A model generated the notes under the pieces. That model did not search any database. It had not been told where the DNA came from and saw only the letters and a list, made by a program, of their open reading frames with translations. From assembly GCF_005886805.2 (NCBI RefSeq), contig NZ_CP045429.1, forward strand, positions 2,636,501-2,700,500: 64,000 nucleotides of DNA. Reading direction: 5' to 3'. Origin of the DNA: Pseudoalteromonas rubra. Its GTDB lineage: Bacteria; Pseudomonadota; Gammaproteobacteria; Enterobacterales; Alteromonadaceae. The translations under genes were made by a program, and so were the position numbers. Positions 37,696-47,021 of this stretch are shown one piece after another (within the stretch, counting starts at the first letter, position 1; every line of letters begins with the position of its first letter).

Positions 37696-38394
37696 ATGGC
37701 CGGTTTCGATAAAGTAGTTTCAAGCTATGAAGCAGCAATGGAGGGCCTCAAAGACGGCGATACCATTATTGCCGGTGGCTTTGGATTATGTGGTATTCCT
37801 GAGGGCTTGATTGCTGAAATTAAACGCAAACAAACTAAAGAACTGACTGTCGTATCTAATAACTGCGGCGTAGACGACTTTGGTCTGGGCATTTTGCTAC
37901 ACGACCGTCAGATCAAAAAAATCATCGCCTCTTATGTGGGCGAAAATGCCCTGTTTGAGCAACAGCTATTAGACGGTATTATCGACGTTGAGTTGACGCC
38001 TCAGGGCACGCTGGCAGAGAAGATGCGTGCCGGTGGTGCAGGTATCCCAGGTTTTTACACCGCAACGGGTTACGGTACACCGATTGCCGAGGGCAAAGAA
38101 GTTAAAGAATTTGATGGCCGCCCTTACATCCTGGAAGAGTCCATTACCGGTGAATTTGCTATCGTGAAAGCGTGGAAAGCAGATCGCTACGGTAACCTGG
38201 TATTCCGCCACACTGCCATGAACTTTAACCCTATGGCCGCAACAGCAGGTAAAATTACCGTTGCCGAGGTGGAAGAAATCGTAGAGCCGGGCGAGCTGGC
38301 GCCGAGTGAGATCCACACACCGGGGATCTATGTTAATCGCGTGATTCAGGGTAGCTTTGAAAAACGCATCGAACGTGTCACAACCCGTAAGTAA
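37696..38394 (+). CDS. scoA: 3-oxoacid CoA-transferase subunit A
   Basis: Alpha subunit of succinyl-CoA:3-ketoacid CoA-transferase, which activates the acetoacetate released by LiuE to acetoacetyl-CoA. The 232-aa protein opens [36 protein letters not shown], with the family [10 protein letters not shown] motif. [14 protein letters not shown] and [18 protein letters not shown] are also typical. It follows liuE by 34 nt with a CTAGGAG-type ribosome site, and scoB starts 10 nt downstream. Confidence 0.96.
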   Translation: MAGFDKVVSSYEAAMEGLKDGDTIIAGGFGLCGIPEGLIAEIKRKQTKELTVVSNNCGVDDFGLGILLHDRQIKKIIASYVGENALFEQQLLDGIIDVELTPQGTLAEKMRAGGAGIPGFYTATGYGTPIAEGKEVKEFDGRPYILEESITGEFAIVKAWKADRYGNLVFRHTAMNFNPMAATAGKITVAEVEEIVEPGELAPSEIHTPGIYVNRVIQGSFEKRIERVTTRK

Positions 38395-38404
38395 GGAGAT
38401 CACC

Positions 38405-39067
38405 ATGGCTTTAACTCGTGAACAAATTGCAATGCGCGTGGCGCAGGAGCTTCAGGACGGATACTACGTGAATCTGGGCATTGGCATCCCTACCCTGGTT
38501 GCTAACTACGTACCTCAAGGTATCGAAGTGATGCTGCAATCAGAAAACGGTCTTTTGGGTATGGGTCCTTACCCAACAGAGGACCAGGTTGACGCAGATA
38601 TGATCAATGCGGGTAAAGAAACCGTGACAGCAGCCACAGGTGCGGCTATTTTTAATAGCGCCGAAAGCTTTGCCATGATCCGCGGTGGTCATGTAGACTT
38701 GACGGTACTGGGTGCATTTGAAGTGGATCAGAACGGCAATATTGCCTCGTGGATGATCCCGAAGAAATTAATCAAAGGCATGGGTGGGGCAATGGACTTA
38801 GTTGCAGGTGCACAGAACATCGTTGTTACCATGACTCATGCCAGCAAGCACGGCGATTCAAAGTTACTGGAGTCTTGCACTCTGCCGCTTACGGGCGTTA
38901 ACTGTGTGAAGAAGATCGTCACGGATTTAGCCGTGCTTGAAGTGAAAGACGGTGCGTTCCATTTGCTAGAGCGCGCACCGGGTGTTAGTGTAGACGAAAT
39001 TATCAGCAAAACGGCGGGTAAGCTTATTGTGAATGGCGACATTCCTGAAATGCAGTTTGCCAGCTAA
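38405..39067 (+). CDS. scoB: 3-oxoacid CoA-transferase subunit B
   Basis: Beta subunit of the CoA-transferase. The start is the ATG at 38405 (MALTREQIAMRVAQELQDG), preceded by AAGGAG; an upstream frame inside scoA is rejected. The 220-aa protein has VNLGIGIPTLVANYVP and the catalytic glutamate in QSENGLLGMGPYP. GGHVDLTVLGAFEVDQNGNIASW and KGMGGAMDLVAGAQNIVVTM also match the family. It ends the liu operon at a strong terminator, completing leucine to acetoacetyl-CoA. Confidence 0.96.
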   Translation: MALTREQIAMRVAQELQDGYYVNLGIGIPTLVANYVPQGIEVMLQSENGLLGMGPYPTEDQVDADMINAGKETVTAATGAAIFNSAESFAMIRGGHVDLTVLGAFEVDQNGNIASWMIPKKLIKGMGGAMDLVAGAQNIVVTMTHASKHGDSKLLESCTLPLTGVNCVKKIVTDLAVLEVKDGAFHLLERAPGVSVDEIISKTAGKLIVNGDIPEMQFAS

Positions 39068-39141
39068 ACACACGCGGTCTGACACGAAAACACCAAACAT
39101 GTACCGACCTCATTCCCAGTGCCAAAGGCGCTGAGTTACCC

Positions 39142-39169
39142 AAAATCCCTCGCAAGAGGGATTTTTTTT
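39142..39169 (+). terminator. Terminator of the liu-sco operon
   Basis: AAAATCCCTC at 39142-39151 and GAGGGATTTT at 39156-39165 pair perfectly around a GCAA tetraloop, followed by a T-run to 39169. Confidence 0.95.
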
Positions 39170-39467
39170 ATCTTTTTCATTCGCATTGGTGTGAATTTAT
39201 TCAGTTAAGCGCACATTCGTTTACTTTTATATTCTAACGCTTACACTAATAGACGAAGATCTTTCTGGGCAAGGTGGCCAGAGGACCTCGTTTTGGTTGG
39301 TTTATCTTAATTACATCGAAACGGCTTTTTTGATACTAAAAAGACGATCGTAATGGCAAGCACCAGGCAACCATTACCGCTGTAACTAACATAAGCCCAT
39401 CGCATGCTGTTTGCATCAAAGCCGGGTATTCCTGCCTTGCCATTCACTTCTCAACCATGAGGTAACA
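39170..39467 (+). other. Upstream region of the BCCT transporter
   Basis: About 300 bp between the liu terminator and the transporter ATG, within a 400-bp gene-free gap. It is AT-rich at 39190-39250. No ORF, known riboswitch or clear promoter pair was recognised, though the long leader could be regulatory. Confidence 0.5.
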
Positions 39468-41045
39468 ATGGCAGACAATCACGACAAGTACAGTATTGAT
39501 AATACTGACTACACAGTGGGCCAGGACAACGTACAAAAATGGGGGTTTGATGTTCATAACCCGGTTTTTGGCGTCTGTGCCGGCCTGATTTTACTTTTTC
39601 TCATTGCAATTTTAGTGAGCGATGCCGAATCAGCGAAGGCAACGCTGGACGGACTAAAGTGGAAAATTATCGGTGCGTTTGATGCTGTTTTCATGTGGTC
39701 TGGCAACTTTTTTGTCTTATTTTGTCTCGCACTGGTGCTGTCTCCTTACGGTAAAATCCGTCTTGGTGGAGATGCCGCTAAACCACAATATACCACCCTC
39801 TCCTGGCTGGCTATGCTGTTTGCCGCCGGTATGGGGATAGGATTAATGTTCTGGGGTGTGGCCGAGCCAGTAGCTTATTATACAGGCTGGTACAAAACCC
39901 CGCTCAATGTGGCCGCAAACACACCCGAAGCGGCAGAGCTTGCCATGGGCGCAACTATGTACCATTGGGGCTTACACCCCTGGGCTATCTATGCCGTTGT
40001 GGCGCTCTCATTAGCCTTCTTCGCCTATAACAAAGGTCTTCCGCTGTCTATTCGCTCTATATTCTATCCGCTGCTAGGCGACAGAGCCTGGGGCTGGCCG
40101 GGTCATGTGATAGACATTCTGGCGGTGCTGGCGACTTTGTTTGGTCTGGCAACATCGCTCGGTTTGGGCGCGCAGCAGGCAAGCGCCGGGATCCAGCACG
40201 TATTCGGGATAGAGGCCGGCCTGGGCTTGCAAATCACTGTCATCGCCGGCGTCACTTTGCTGGCTATCATTTCGGTCGTGCGGGGCATTGAAGGAGGTGT
40301 CAAAGTACTCAGTAATACCAATATGCTGCTTGCCTTTGCCTTATTGCTGTTTGTGATGCTCGCCGGGTTTGCTGTTGCACTGGGTAACATCCCGACCACT
40401 ATAGTGGCTTATGCAGAGAATATCATTCCGCTAAGTAATCCGCACGGACGTGAAGATGAAGCCTGGTATCAGGGCTGGACGGTATTTTACTGGGCCTGGT
40501 GGATCTCCTGGTCTCCGTTTGTAGGTATGTTTATTGCCCGCGTTTCTGAAGGCCGGACTATTCGTGAATTTATCATCGCCGTATTGCTAATCCCAACACT
40601 GGTGACGACATTATGGATGTCGGTATACGGTGGCATCGCTATTGACCAAGTGATGTCTGGCGTTGGCTCACTGGGTGAAAATGGCCTGACCCAGGTACCA
40701 CTGGCAATGTTTGAAATGTTTGAACAACTGCCACTGGGTGATGTCTTGTCGTTTGTCGCCATCGTACTGGTACTGGTGTTCTTTATCACCTCTTCAGATT
40801 CGGGCTCTCTGGTGATAGACAGTATTACGGCTGGCGGTAAGATTGACGCCCCAATTCCGCAACGCGTGTTCTGGGCAACAGTTGAAGGTGCCATTGCTGC
40901 TACGCTATTGTGGATCGGCGGTACAGAGGCTATAGAAGCCCTGCAGGCTGGTGCAATCTCGACCGGCTTACCTTTCACTCTGGTGTTATTGTTGATGTGC
41001 CTGAGCCTGATCCTGGGCCTTCGCACGGAGCAAACTCAGTCCTGA
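39468..41045 (+). CDS. BCCT-family betaine/choline/carnitine-type transporter
   Basis: Sodium- or proton-coupled uptake carrier for a quaternary amine or similar compatible solute. The start is placed at 39468 (MADNHDKYSIDNTD), with GAGG five bases before, rather than an upstream frame. The 525-aa protein has about 12 hydrophobic segments. The family signatures are FAAGMGIGLMFWGVAEPVAYY, MYHWGLHPWAIYAV and WTVFYWAWWISWSPFVGMFIARVSEGRTIREF, and FFITSSDSGSLVIDSITAGG follows. The C-terminal tail is short and lacks the long charged osmosensing tail of BetP. Substrate is not determinable. In several marine bacteria a transporter neighbours the DUF294/exonuclease pair, as here. Confidence 0.93.
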   Translation: MADNHDKYSIDNTDYTVGQDNVQKWGFDVHNPVFGVCAGLILLFLIAILVSDAESAKATLDGLKWKIIGAFDAVFMWSGNFFVLFCLALVLSPYGKIRLGGDAAKPQYTTLSWLAMLFAAGMGIGLMFWGVAEPVAYYTGWYKTPLNVAANTPEAAELAMGATMYHWGLHPWAIYAVVALSLAFFAYNKGLPLSIRSIFYPLLGDRAWGWPGHVIDILAVLATLFGLATSLGLGAQQASAGIQHVFGIEAGLGLQITVIAGVTLLAIISVVRGIEGGVKVLSNTNMLLAFALLLFVMLAGFAVALGNIPTTIVAYAENIIPLSNPHGREDEAWYQGWTVFYWAWWISWSPFVGMFIARVSEGRTIREFIIAVLLIPTLVTTLWMSVYGGIAIDQVMSGVGSLGENGLTQVPLAMFEMFEQLPLGDVLSFVAIVLVLVFFITSSDSGSLVIDSITAGGKIDAPIPQRVFWATVEGAIAATLLWIGGTEAIEALQAGAISTGLPFTLVLLLMCLSLILGLRTEQTQS

Positions 41046-41072
41046 TCCTATATGACACCAGCGCAACACTTC

Positions 41073-41103
41073 AAAATGGCATGTTCAGTTACATGCCATT
41101 TTT
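41073..41103. terminator. Bidirectional terminator between the BCCT and exonuclease genes
   Basis: AAAATGGCATGT at 41073-41084 and ACATGCCATTTT at 41091-41102 form a perfect 12-bp stem with a 6-nt loop. It has T's on one side and A's on the other, so it serves both convergent genes. Confidence 0.9.
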
Positions 41104-41155
41104 GTTTCTGCCGTAAGGTATGCTGACGAAGTGCCAGCAGCACTAAACTAAGCCA

Positions 41156-41863
41156 CTACATCCATAGCGTTTTGATCTCTGTCTGTAATGTATAGTGATG
41201 CTGCAATTGCGCCTGCAATAGCTCAGCGGTTGCCAGTGCATCGCTGAGCGCATGATGCGCAATATAGTAAGGTAACCCATAACGTTTACGGCTATCAGCG
41301 AGGCGGATTGAGGGGATAGACTGGCGCTTAATTTGCTGCCACCAGGTTAACCGGTTGGTTTCAATACGATGCTCCAGTGCCATAGTATCAATCAAGGGAA
41401 ATTCGATACCTTCACCCAGGCGCTGCATTAATGCCTGATTAAAGAACGGACGTTCAATGTGTCGATAATGAACCACAATCACTCTGCCTGCCAGGCTCGC
41501 CAGCAATTCTTTAAGAATAGTATCCAGATCCGGCGCTTCGCGAACCTGAGAATGGGTAATTTGATGCACCACTACAGACTCTTCATGTAGCGGCGTAGCA
41601 GGCTTTAAGATCCAATGTTTAGCGTCACGACAATAGGCCCTGCGCGCATCAAAAGGCACCAAGCCGACGCTGACTATGTCATCAGTTTCATGGTTTAACC
41701 CGGTCGTCTCGAAGTCGAGCGCGACAAAACGCGCTTCAGACACTGGTGTGTCTGGTAACTGAACACCTGCGTTATAAAACGCACGCAACCTTTCATCATT
41801 ACTTTGCCGAGCCAAATGCGCAAAACGGTTTGGCCAGGATAAAATATCGCCTTGTATCGCCAT
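41156..41863 (-). CDS. DnaQ-like 3'-5' exonuclease (DEDDh)
   Basis: A 235-aa protein with the DEDDh exonuclease pattern. VALDFETTGLNHETDDIVSVGLVPF (Exo I, Asp-x-Glu) lies near residues 47-70. VVVHYRHIERPFFNQAL (Exo II) is near 135-150, and HHALSDALATAELLQAQL (Exo III, His and Asp) near 205-222. It is related to the polymerase III epsilon subunit but is a stand-alone enzyme of unknown substrate. Its ATG overlaps the TAA of the upstream CBS/DUF294 gene by one base, indicating translational coupling and a shared role. Confidence 0.92.
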   Translation of the reverse strand: MAIQGDILSWPNRFAHLARQSNDERLRAFYNAGVQLPDTPVSEARFVALDFETTGLNHETDDIVSVGLVPFDARRAYCRDAKHWILKPATPLHEESVVVHQITHSQVREAPDLDTILKELLASLAGRVIVVHYRHIERPFFNQALMQRLGEGIEFPLIDTMALEHRIETNRLTWWQQIKRQSIPSIRLADSRKRYGLPYYIAHHALSDALATAELLQAQLQHHYTLQTEIKTLWM

Positions 41864-43758
41864 TACTTGAGTATCGCCTTGTTCTGATAACGTATTTTAA
41901 GATAGCTTTGGGCTTTATCCAGTACAGCAAAGGCTTCTTTGAGATTGCGCTGTTCAAACTCAGATAATCGTTTAGGCAAAATGTTATTGTCTGGTTGTTT
42001 TCCCTGTTCTATTTTTCTCGCCTGGTGACGAATGCGGATCGTGGCGATATACTCCAGCGCCGCCTCTAAATCTTCCACCTTACCAGGTGGTAATAGCTGA
42101 GCTTCTTTAATGTCTTCCAGTCGTTCAAACGAGTTCTGTTTGCGCGAACCGATAGCCAGAGCATGTACACGTACCAGATCAGATAGAGGTGCGGTACCAC
42201 GTCGTTTGATGTTCAGCGAGTGCTTATGTTCACCATCTTGTTCCAGCACAAAGTCTTTAAAAAAACCAAGCGGTGGCGTTCTGCGCAGCGCATTGTTTGC
42301 CATCGCGGCAAGAAAGCGAGGGGCGATTTTCGCTTTTTTAGCCACCAGCTCACTGAGTCGGCTGGCCAATTGAGTACATCCATAGACCCCATCGAGATCA
42401 AAAAATATCGAGCTGTGTAATAACGCCTCGGGCTTCGGGTTATCCACCCAGTCTTCAAACTGTGCTTGCCATTCACTAGCCCTTAACCGCCACTGCGGGT
42501 TGGTGGCCATAATGCCCCCATCGCAAAGCTTATAGCCACATTGCGCAAGGCCATCACAAACAAACTTAGCGAGCGCGGCAAAATAACCATCATGCTTATC
42601 CGGCTCAAAAGTATCATCGAGGATCAGGGCATTGTCCTGATCCGTGACAATCAACTGCTCATCACGTGCCATCGATCCGAGCGCGATAAAACAATAAGGT
42701 ACAGGCGGTGTGCCCAGCTCGTCCTCTGCCAGTTCCAGTAACCGTTGCTTTATAGTACGGCCAATCACGGACATTGCCGTTCCAACCATGTGTGAATTGG
42801 CGTCTTCATTTACCAGGCGCACAAAGACACTGGCCAGCGACTGTGCATAATGTGCCAGATCCTCAACACTTTGCTGTTCCATAATTCCTTTGACAAACAG
42901 TAAGCTACTTTGTGATTCATAACGCAATATATCCGATAGTGCTATCACGCCAATGGGACGGCGTTTATGAACCACAGGTAAATGATGCAGATTATCTCTA
43001 AGCATCATCATCATGGCCTCAAACACATAGGCATTGGAATCTACTATTGTGAGTTCACGGGTCATAATAGCGGCAACAGACTGGTTGGTATCTAAGCCCT
43101 CAGCCACCACTTTAATGCGTAAGTCTTTGTCACTCAGGATCCCCACAATTTGTCCGTCATCATCTTCCGGATCGTCACTAACAGGCTTACTGGGGTCGAA
43201 GATCAGCAGTGCTGATACTTGCTCCTCAGTCATCAGCCTCGCCGCATCACGAATTGAGCGTGATAACTCAACCGACACTAACTCTCTGAGTAATAATGTT
43301 TTTACTTTGGCGGTAGTCAGATCATTATTGTCGGCCTGCTCGGAGACAGCCTGGATCAATCCACCGCTATCGTCCGCTTCAAAAAAGTCGGCAAAGGCCT
43401 CATGCTCATCACAAAATGCCTCAAATAACCCCACAGGGATGCAATAAACCAGGGTATCTTCTAACGCCATTACCGGAAAACGAACTTTGCGGTTTGTTAA
43501 CAAGCCTCGCTGACCAAACAAACCGCCTTCAGAAATTCGGTTATATAACTCGCCATTGCGGCGGTATACCTCAACTGACCCAGCCCGCACCACATACAGG
43601 TTGGAGATGGATTCCCCGTAATGCAGAATTTCGCTGCCTGCACGGTAGTACCCTACCTCGACCTCGCTGGCAAGCTGTTGCAATGCGCGCTTGGTGAGCG
43701 CATTAAATGGCGGATGTGCAGACAAAAACTGCATGATCTCAAAGTGCTCGATTTGCAT
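41863..43758 (-). CDS. cNMP-binding, CBS-pair and DUF294 nucleotidyltransferase-like signalling protein
   Basis: A 631-aa multidomain cytoplasmic protein. A cyclic-nucleotide-binding domain (about residues 12-125) includes GSEILHYGESISNLYVVRAGSVEVYR. A CBS domain pair (about 160-285) includes SALLIFDP... and HHLPVVHKRRPIGVIALSDIL. A DUF294 nucleotidyltransferase-like domain (about 325-470) shows ALGSMARDEQLIVTDQDNALIL, a GS-x-DxD type site. A C-terminal DUF294_C domain (about 480-620) completes it. It is resembled by GlnD-type and other nucleotidyltransferases, but its reaction is unproven. It is cotranscribed with the exonuclease. Sensing of cNMP and adenine nucleotides is inferred from the domains. 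Confidence 0.92.
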   Translation of the reverse strand: MQIEHFEIMQFLSAHPPFNALTKRALQQLASEVEVGYYRAGSEILHYGESISNLYVVRAGSVEVYRRNGELYNRISEGGLFGQRGLLTNRKVRFPVMALEDTLVYCIPVGLFEAFCDEHEAFADFFEADDSGGLIQAVSEQADNNDLTTAKVKTLLLRELVSVELSRSIRDAARLMTEEQVSALLIFDPSKPVSDDPEDDDGQIVGILSDKDLRIKVVAEGLDTNQSVAAIMTRELTIVDSNAYVFEAMMMMLRDNLHHLPVVHKRRPIGVIALSDILRYESQSSLLFVKGIMEQQSVEDLAHYAQSLASVFVRLVNEDANSHMVGTAMSVIGRTIKQRLLELAEDELGTPPVPYCFIALGSMARDEQLIVTDQDNALILDDTFEPDKHDGYFAALAKFVCDGLAQCGYKLCDGGIMATNPQWRLRASEWQAQFEDWVDNPKPEALLHSSIFFDLDGVYGCTQLASRLSELVAKKAKIAPRFLAAMANNALRRTPPLGFFKDFVLEQDGEHKHSLNIKRRGTAPLSDLVRVHALAIGSRKQNSFERLEDIKEAQLLPPGKVEDLEAALEYIATIRIRHQARKIEQGKQPDNNILPKRLSEFEQRNLKEAFAVLDKAQSYLKIRYQNKAILK

Positions 43759-44085
43759 AATGACTTTTTTGTGACGCTAATAATCATTATTGTGGGTAAT
43801 TGCCTGATTGAACGCAAGGCAGTTCATTGCGCATCACGTAAATTCTGTCACACGAATTTTTTAAAGTGTGACTTGTAATACTGGGGGTATGCCATCATAT
43901 ACACAAGGTGCTTTGGAAGCTGACCATACTGCAACTAAATCTATGATAAACCGTCTTGTTGAAGGAAATGGATCCCACAGGGCGCTGTAGGTAAAAGTAA
44001 GCAAGTATAAACAGTCCACCTGTCAAAACTAATCCCGGTTTAAGTGGGCTGCACATAATGAGTTGAGTATAAGCTTGAGGTTAAG
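43759..44085. other. Divergent intergenic region upstream of htpX
   Basis: A 327-bp gap between the DUF294 gene and htpX. A candidate htpX promoter is TTGTAA at 43873-43878 with CATATA at 43896-43901, 17 nt apart. A clear sigma-32 site was looked for and not found. The remaining sequence shows no ORF or RNA. Confidence 0.4.
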
Positions 44086-44946
44086 ATGAAACGAATCGTG
44101 CTATTTTTGATCACCAACCTGGCAGTCATGCTAGTGCTGGGGATTGTCCTGTCTATCGTCATGTCTGCGTTAGGTCTGTCTAACCGCAGTTACGGCGGTA
44201 TGTTACTTATTGCCGGTGTATTCGGTTTTGGTGGAGCCTTCATTTCGCTGTTTATGTCGAAATGGATTGCCAAAAAATCAACGGGTGCCTACGTCATTGA
44301 GCAACCGCGCAATGAAAGTGAGCACTGGCTGGTGCAAACCGTTGCCAATCAGGCAAAGCAAGCAGGTATCGCAATGCCTGAAGTTGCCATTTACGACAGC
44401 CCTGAAATCAATGCGTTCGCAACAGGTCCTAGTAAAAACAACAGTCTGGTAGCGGTTAGTACTGGACTACTTCACAACATGACTCAGGATGAAGCTGAAG
44501 CAGTGCTGGCTCATGAAGTATGCCACGTTGCTAACGGTGATATGGTCACGCTGACCCTAATCCAGGGTGTCGTGAATACCTTTGTGATTTTCATCGCCAA
44601 AGTGCTGGCGAACTTAGTGGATGGCTTTCTCAATGGCGACGAGGAAAACAATGGCGTAAGCTGGACTTACATCATTTTTGATATGATTTTCCAGATCCTG
44701 TTCGGTATTTTAGCATCAGTGATCGTTGCCTACTTCAGCCGTCAGCGAGAGTTTGCTGCTGACAAAGGCGCGGCAGAACTGGTCGGCGCACACAAAATGC
44801 GTGCGGCACTGGAACGTTTGCGCAACAACCATGAGTCACAACTTGAAGGTTCTATGATGGCCTTTGGTATCGCCTCAGGTAAGAGTTTGTCGGAGATGTT
44901 TGCTTCTCACCCACCACTGGAGCAACGTATTCAGGCGCTGCGCTAA
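44086..44946 (+). CDS. htpX: Heat-shock zinc metalloprotease HtpX
   Basis: Inner-membrane M48 protease for quality control of membrane proteins. The 286-aa protein has two N-terminal membrane segments (about residues 5-25 and 33-57) and the zinc-binding [15 protein letters not shown] motif (HExxH, about residues 143-150). Two further hydrophobic segments (about 158-185, 195-215) surround it. The downstream glutamate motif is [29 protein letters not shown] at the C-terminus is typical of the family. It stands alone and ends at a strong bidirectional terminator. Confidence 0.97.
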   Translation: MKRIVLFLITNLAVMLVLGIVLSIVMSALGLSNRSYGGMLLIAGVFGFGGAFISLFMSKWIAKKSTGAYVIEQPRNESEHWLVQTVANQAKQAGIAMPEVAIYDSPEINAFATGPSKNNSLVAVSTGLLHNMTQDEAEAVLAHEVCHVANGDMVTLTLIQGVVNTFVIFIAKVLANLVDGFLNGDEENNGVSWTYIIFDMIFQILFGILASVIVAYFSRQREFAADKGAAELVGAHKMRAALERLRNNHESQLEGSMMAFGIASGKSLSEMFASHPPLEQRIQALR

Positions 44947-44964
44947 ACAGCATGGCTGAGAAAG

Positions 44965-44994
44965 AAAAAGGCTTCGCAGTGCGAAGCCTTTTTT
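44965..44994. terminator. Terminator after htpX
   Basis: GGCTTCGC at 44970-44977 and GCGAAGCC at 44981-44988 form an 8-bp stem with a 3-nt loop, flanked by AAAAA on the left and TTTTTT on the right. Confidence 0.95.
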
Positions 44995-45015
44995 GTATAA
45001 GTGCCATTTCGACTA

Positions 45016-45238
45016 ATACCAATTTGCTTAATTAAGTGTTCTATTTTGAGGCGAGAAAATATTGTCGATAACATCACTCTCGCGTCCTGCTATCACTGAG
45101 GCACCTACGTCCATGTAGGCGAGGCAAAAATTTGTGGACCTATGTCTAAGGTATAAGGTTCTAAATGAGAAATTTTTAACGCCGTTAGCGTCATATTTGC
45201 TCCTTCAAATAGACCAGGTATTAAGTGAAATTGGTATA
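45016..45238. repeat. MITE-like intergenic element with TACCAATTT inverted ends
   Basis: A 223-bp non-coding stretch whose ends are imperfect inverted repeats. The left end reads TACCAATTTGCTTAATTA and the right end, reverse-complemented, TACCAATTTCACTTAATA. The interior holds shorter hairpins (CCTAC/GTAGG near 45108-45123 and ACGC/GCGT near 45180-45193) and no ORF. It sits in the gap between the htpX terminator and the convergent DUF2987 gene. I recall very similar AATTTTTAACG...TATTAAGTGAAATTGGTA intergenic repeats in Pseudoalteromonas genomes. Mobility is inferred from end structure only, and target-site duplication was not clear. Confidence 0.65.
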
Positions 45239-45248
45239 AACCGACAAG

Positions 45249-45905
45249 CTACTTTTCAATCCAGGGAGTCACCGTCACGACTTCACTTAGCGTGTTAAAG
45301 CGCGCAGTATCATTTTCCCAGTCATCGGTTACCTTGAACTGACAAACCTGCTTTTCACAGGTCACGCCGGGTGCCGACAAGTTTGGCTCACTGGCAAATG
45401 TTACCTTCACGCCCTGTTGCTCAGGTAACAAAAAGCCCATTAGCTTGCTGACAAAAAAGCCTGACAAGTCAGACAGTAGCTCGTCAAACTCATGATGCAG
45501 CTGATATAAGCGCTGCTTGGTCAGATGCGTATTCGTGAAGTACGCGGACTCAATCTGAAATTTAATCTGACAGTCATGTTGTGGATCCAATGGTTCAACA
45601 ACAATAACCGCTTTATCTTTATCGAGTTTTTCACTAAATGGCAGCAACAATTGTGCTTCTTGCGTATAGTTGAGCGGCTGTTCACTGGTTTCAGTGACAA
45701 TTTTTCCTGCCTTGATCCCGCACGGGGCCAAAGTCGCAATGTCTACCAGATAAAAATTTACCCGGGCAAATTCAAACTCACCCTTTTCAATCACCTTGAG
45801 GCGGTCATAAAACCCGTCATACGAAACCACAAACTCTTCTTGTGCCTGTACGTCAGTGGCAACACTTGCCAGTCCCAGCAGCAGTGCCAGTAAATTACTC
45901 TTCAT
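45249..45905 (-). CDS. DUF2987 family exported protein
   Basis: A 218-aa predicted periplasmic or outer-membrane-associated protein. The N-terminus MKSNLLALLLGLASVATDVQAQEEF is a signal peptide with likely cleavage after VQA. The mature part has the pattern I associate with DUF2987 (FVVSYDGFYDRLKVIEKGEFEFARVNFYLVD). Four Cys (C-x-IKAG, DCQIKF, TCEKQVC) could form two disulfides. The ATG at 45905 is preferred to a TTG one codon earlier. It overlaps the end of the Bax-like gene by 11 nt, so the two are coexpressed. Function is unknown. Confidence 0.8.
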   Translation of the reverse strand: MKSNLLALLLGLASVATDVQAQEEFVVSYDGFYDRLKVIEKGEFEFARVNFYLVDIATLAPCGIKAGKIVTETSEQPLNYTQEAQLLLPFSEKLDKDKAVIVVEPLDPQHDCQIKFQIESAYFTNTHLTKQRLYQLHHEFDELLSDLSGFFVSKLMGFLLPEQQGVKVTFASEPNLSAPGVTCEKQVCQFKVTDDWENDTARFNTLSEVVTVTPWIEK

Positions 45906-46716
45906 CAAAATAAGCCTTGTTGTGTCTTATCATATCGTTAAGTTCTTCAATATAATGCACGCCCCGCTCTGAATATGACAAGAGTCCTGCGGTCAATGCC
46001 GTTGCTTCTATCGGCTTTTTTTGCTCGCGTAGCTGAGCACGAGTGGCCCTCAGTTCCTTATACGCATCGTGCGTATTGATATTTCTGAAATAAGATTTGA
46101 CCGATGCCCGAACCGACTGGAACGCAGCCACTTCGTGTACGGCTTCGTCACTACGGCGTTTTGGGATCATGCCGCACCCTTTTCGATAACACCACTGACC
46201 AAAAAAGTTTAGCCCAATACGTGCAAATCGTGACGTGCCCCAGGCAGACTCATTAGCCGCCTGCATTAGCGCCAGCTCTTTAGGGATAATATCCACCCGC
46301 GTTAACGCCCGTTTGAGGTTCTCTATGGAAATGGTGTCATCTTCTATTCTGTAGAGTTCAAACACCTGATCAATCCTTTGCTGCTGAATATCACTGAGCG
46401 GCTCTTCAAACTGCAGCATCATCAACGCAATTTCTATGCTTGCACGTTGTTGCAAGATCAATTCATTCTCTGCTTCAACATGTGGCTTAATAAAATCGAA
46501 GAACTGTTTCTTCTTGGTGGCGATATCACGGATTTCCCCAAACTCTGGTAGCTTCACCGAATGTAATGGCTGTTCCACTTCCTTAACCTGCGGCTCAGTC
46601 ACAACGACTTCGGGCTCGGGCTCTGGCGGTGGGGGGGCTGGGGGTTTGACAATAAATGGATACAAAATCGCGAATATTGAAATCGCGGCAATAATAAACT
46701 TCACTAGTAAACGCAT
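45895..46716 (-). CDS. bax: Bax-like protein with glucosaminidase domain
   Basis: Predicted membrane-anchored peptidoglycan hydrolase-like protein (GH73 family). The start is the ATG at 46716 (MRLLVKFIIAAISIFA), with GAGGAG four bases upstream, giving 273 aa; longer starts add an unlikely hydrophilic leader. An N-terminal transmembrane segment is followed by a Pro/Glu-rich linker (KPPAPPPPEPEPEVV). The C-terminal glucosaminidase region is marked by QAANESAWGTSRFARIGLNFFGQWCYRKGCG and YFRNINTHDAYKELR. The Glu of NESAWG is the likely catalytic acid. It is coupled to the downstream DUF2987 gene. Confidence 0.88.
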   Translation of the reverse strand: MRLLVKFIIAAISIFAILYPFIVKPPAPPPPEPEPEVVVTEPQVKEVEQPLHSVKLPEFGEIRDIATKKKQFFDFIKPHVEAENELILQQRASIEIALMMLQFEEPLSDIQQQRIDQVFELYRIEDDTISIENLKRALTRVDIIPKELALMQAANESAWGTSRFARIGLNFFGQWCYRKGCGMIPKRRSDEAVHEVAAFQSVRASVKSYFRNINTHDAYKELRATRAQLREQKKPIEATALTAGLLSYSERGVHYIEELNDMIRHNKAYFDEE

Positions 46717-47021
46717 GATTCTCCTCACACTAGTACCAACTACCAACTCAAAGTGTCGAAAAAACACAGTGATATAGGCATGACTACGCAGGTTTTCTGA
46801 AAATCCCTAACAGAATGTCCCTGCTGTACTTTGCTCTTTCATTTTCAAATTAGCGGACAATGATACCAAAATTTACCACTAAACGCGAATTTCTGCATTT
46901 TATCGTGGCCACCACTACCTGATGGACACGAACTCACCTAGTGCTTTGATTACTTTTTCTTTTATACCGGCATATTCCGTGGATATACTGAACACAGTAG
47001 CGTTTTGAATAAAGGACACCT
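46717..47021. other. Divergent intergenic region upstream of the dGTPase gene
   Basis: 305 bp between bax and the dGTPase gene. A weak dGTPase promoter may be TTTATA at 46961-46966 with TATACT at 46984-46989, 17 nt apart. GGACACCT lies just before the ATG as a ribosome site. Nothing else recognised. Confidence 0.4.

Noticed and set aside
39170..39467. Glycine or other riboswitch upstream of the BCCT transporter
   Set aside because: The long leader suggested it, but no conserved riboswitch core was recognised.
43759..44085. Sigma-32 heat-shock promoter for htpX
   Set aside because: CTTGTTGAAG-like bases occur, but a matching CCCCATnT element at correct spacing is absent.
46717..46767. Longer Bax-like start beginning MFFRHFELVV
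   Set aside because: It lacks a ribosome site and would add a non-signal leader; GAGGAG sits directly before the ATG at 46716.
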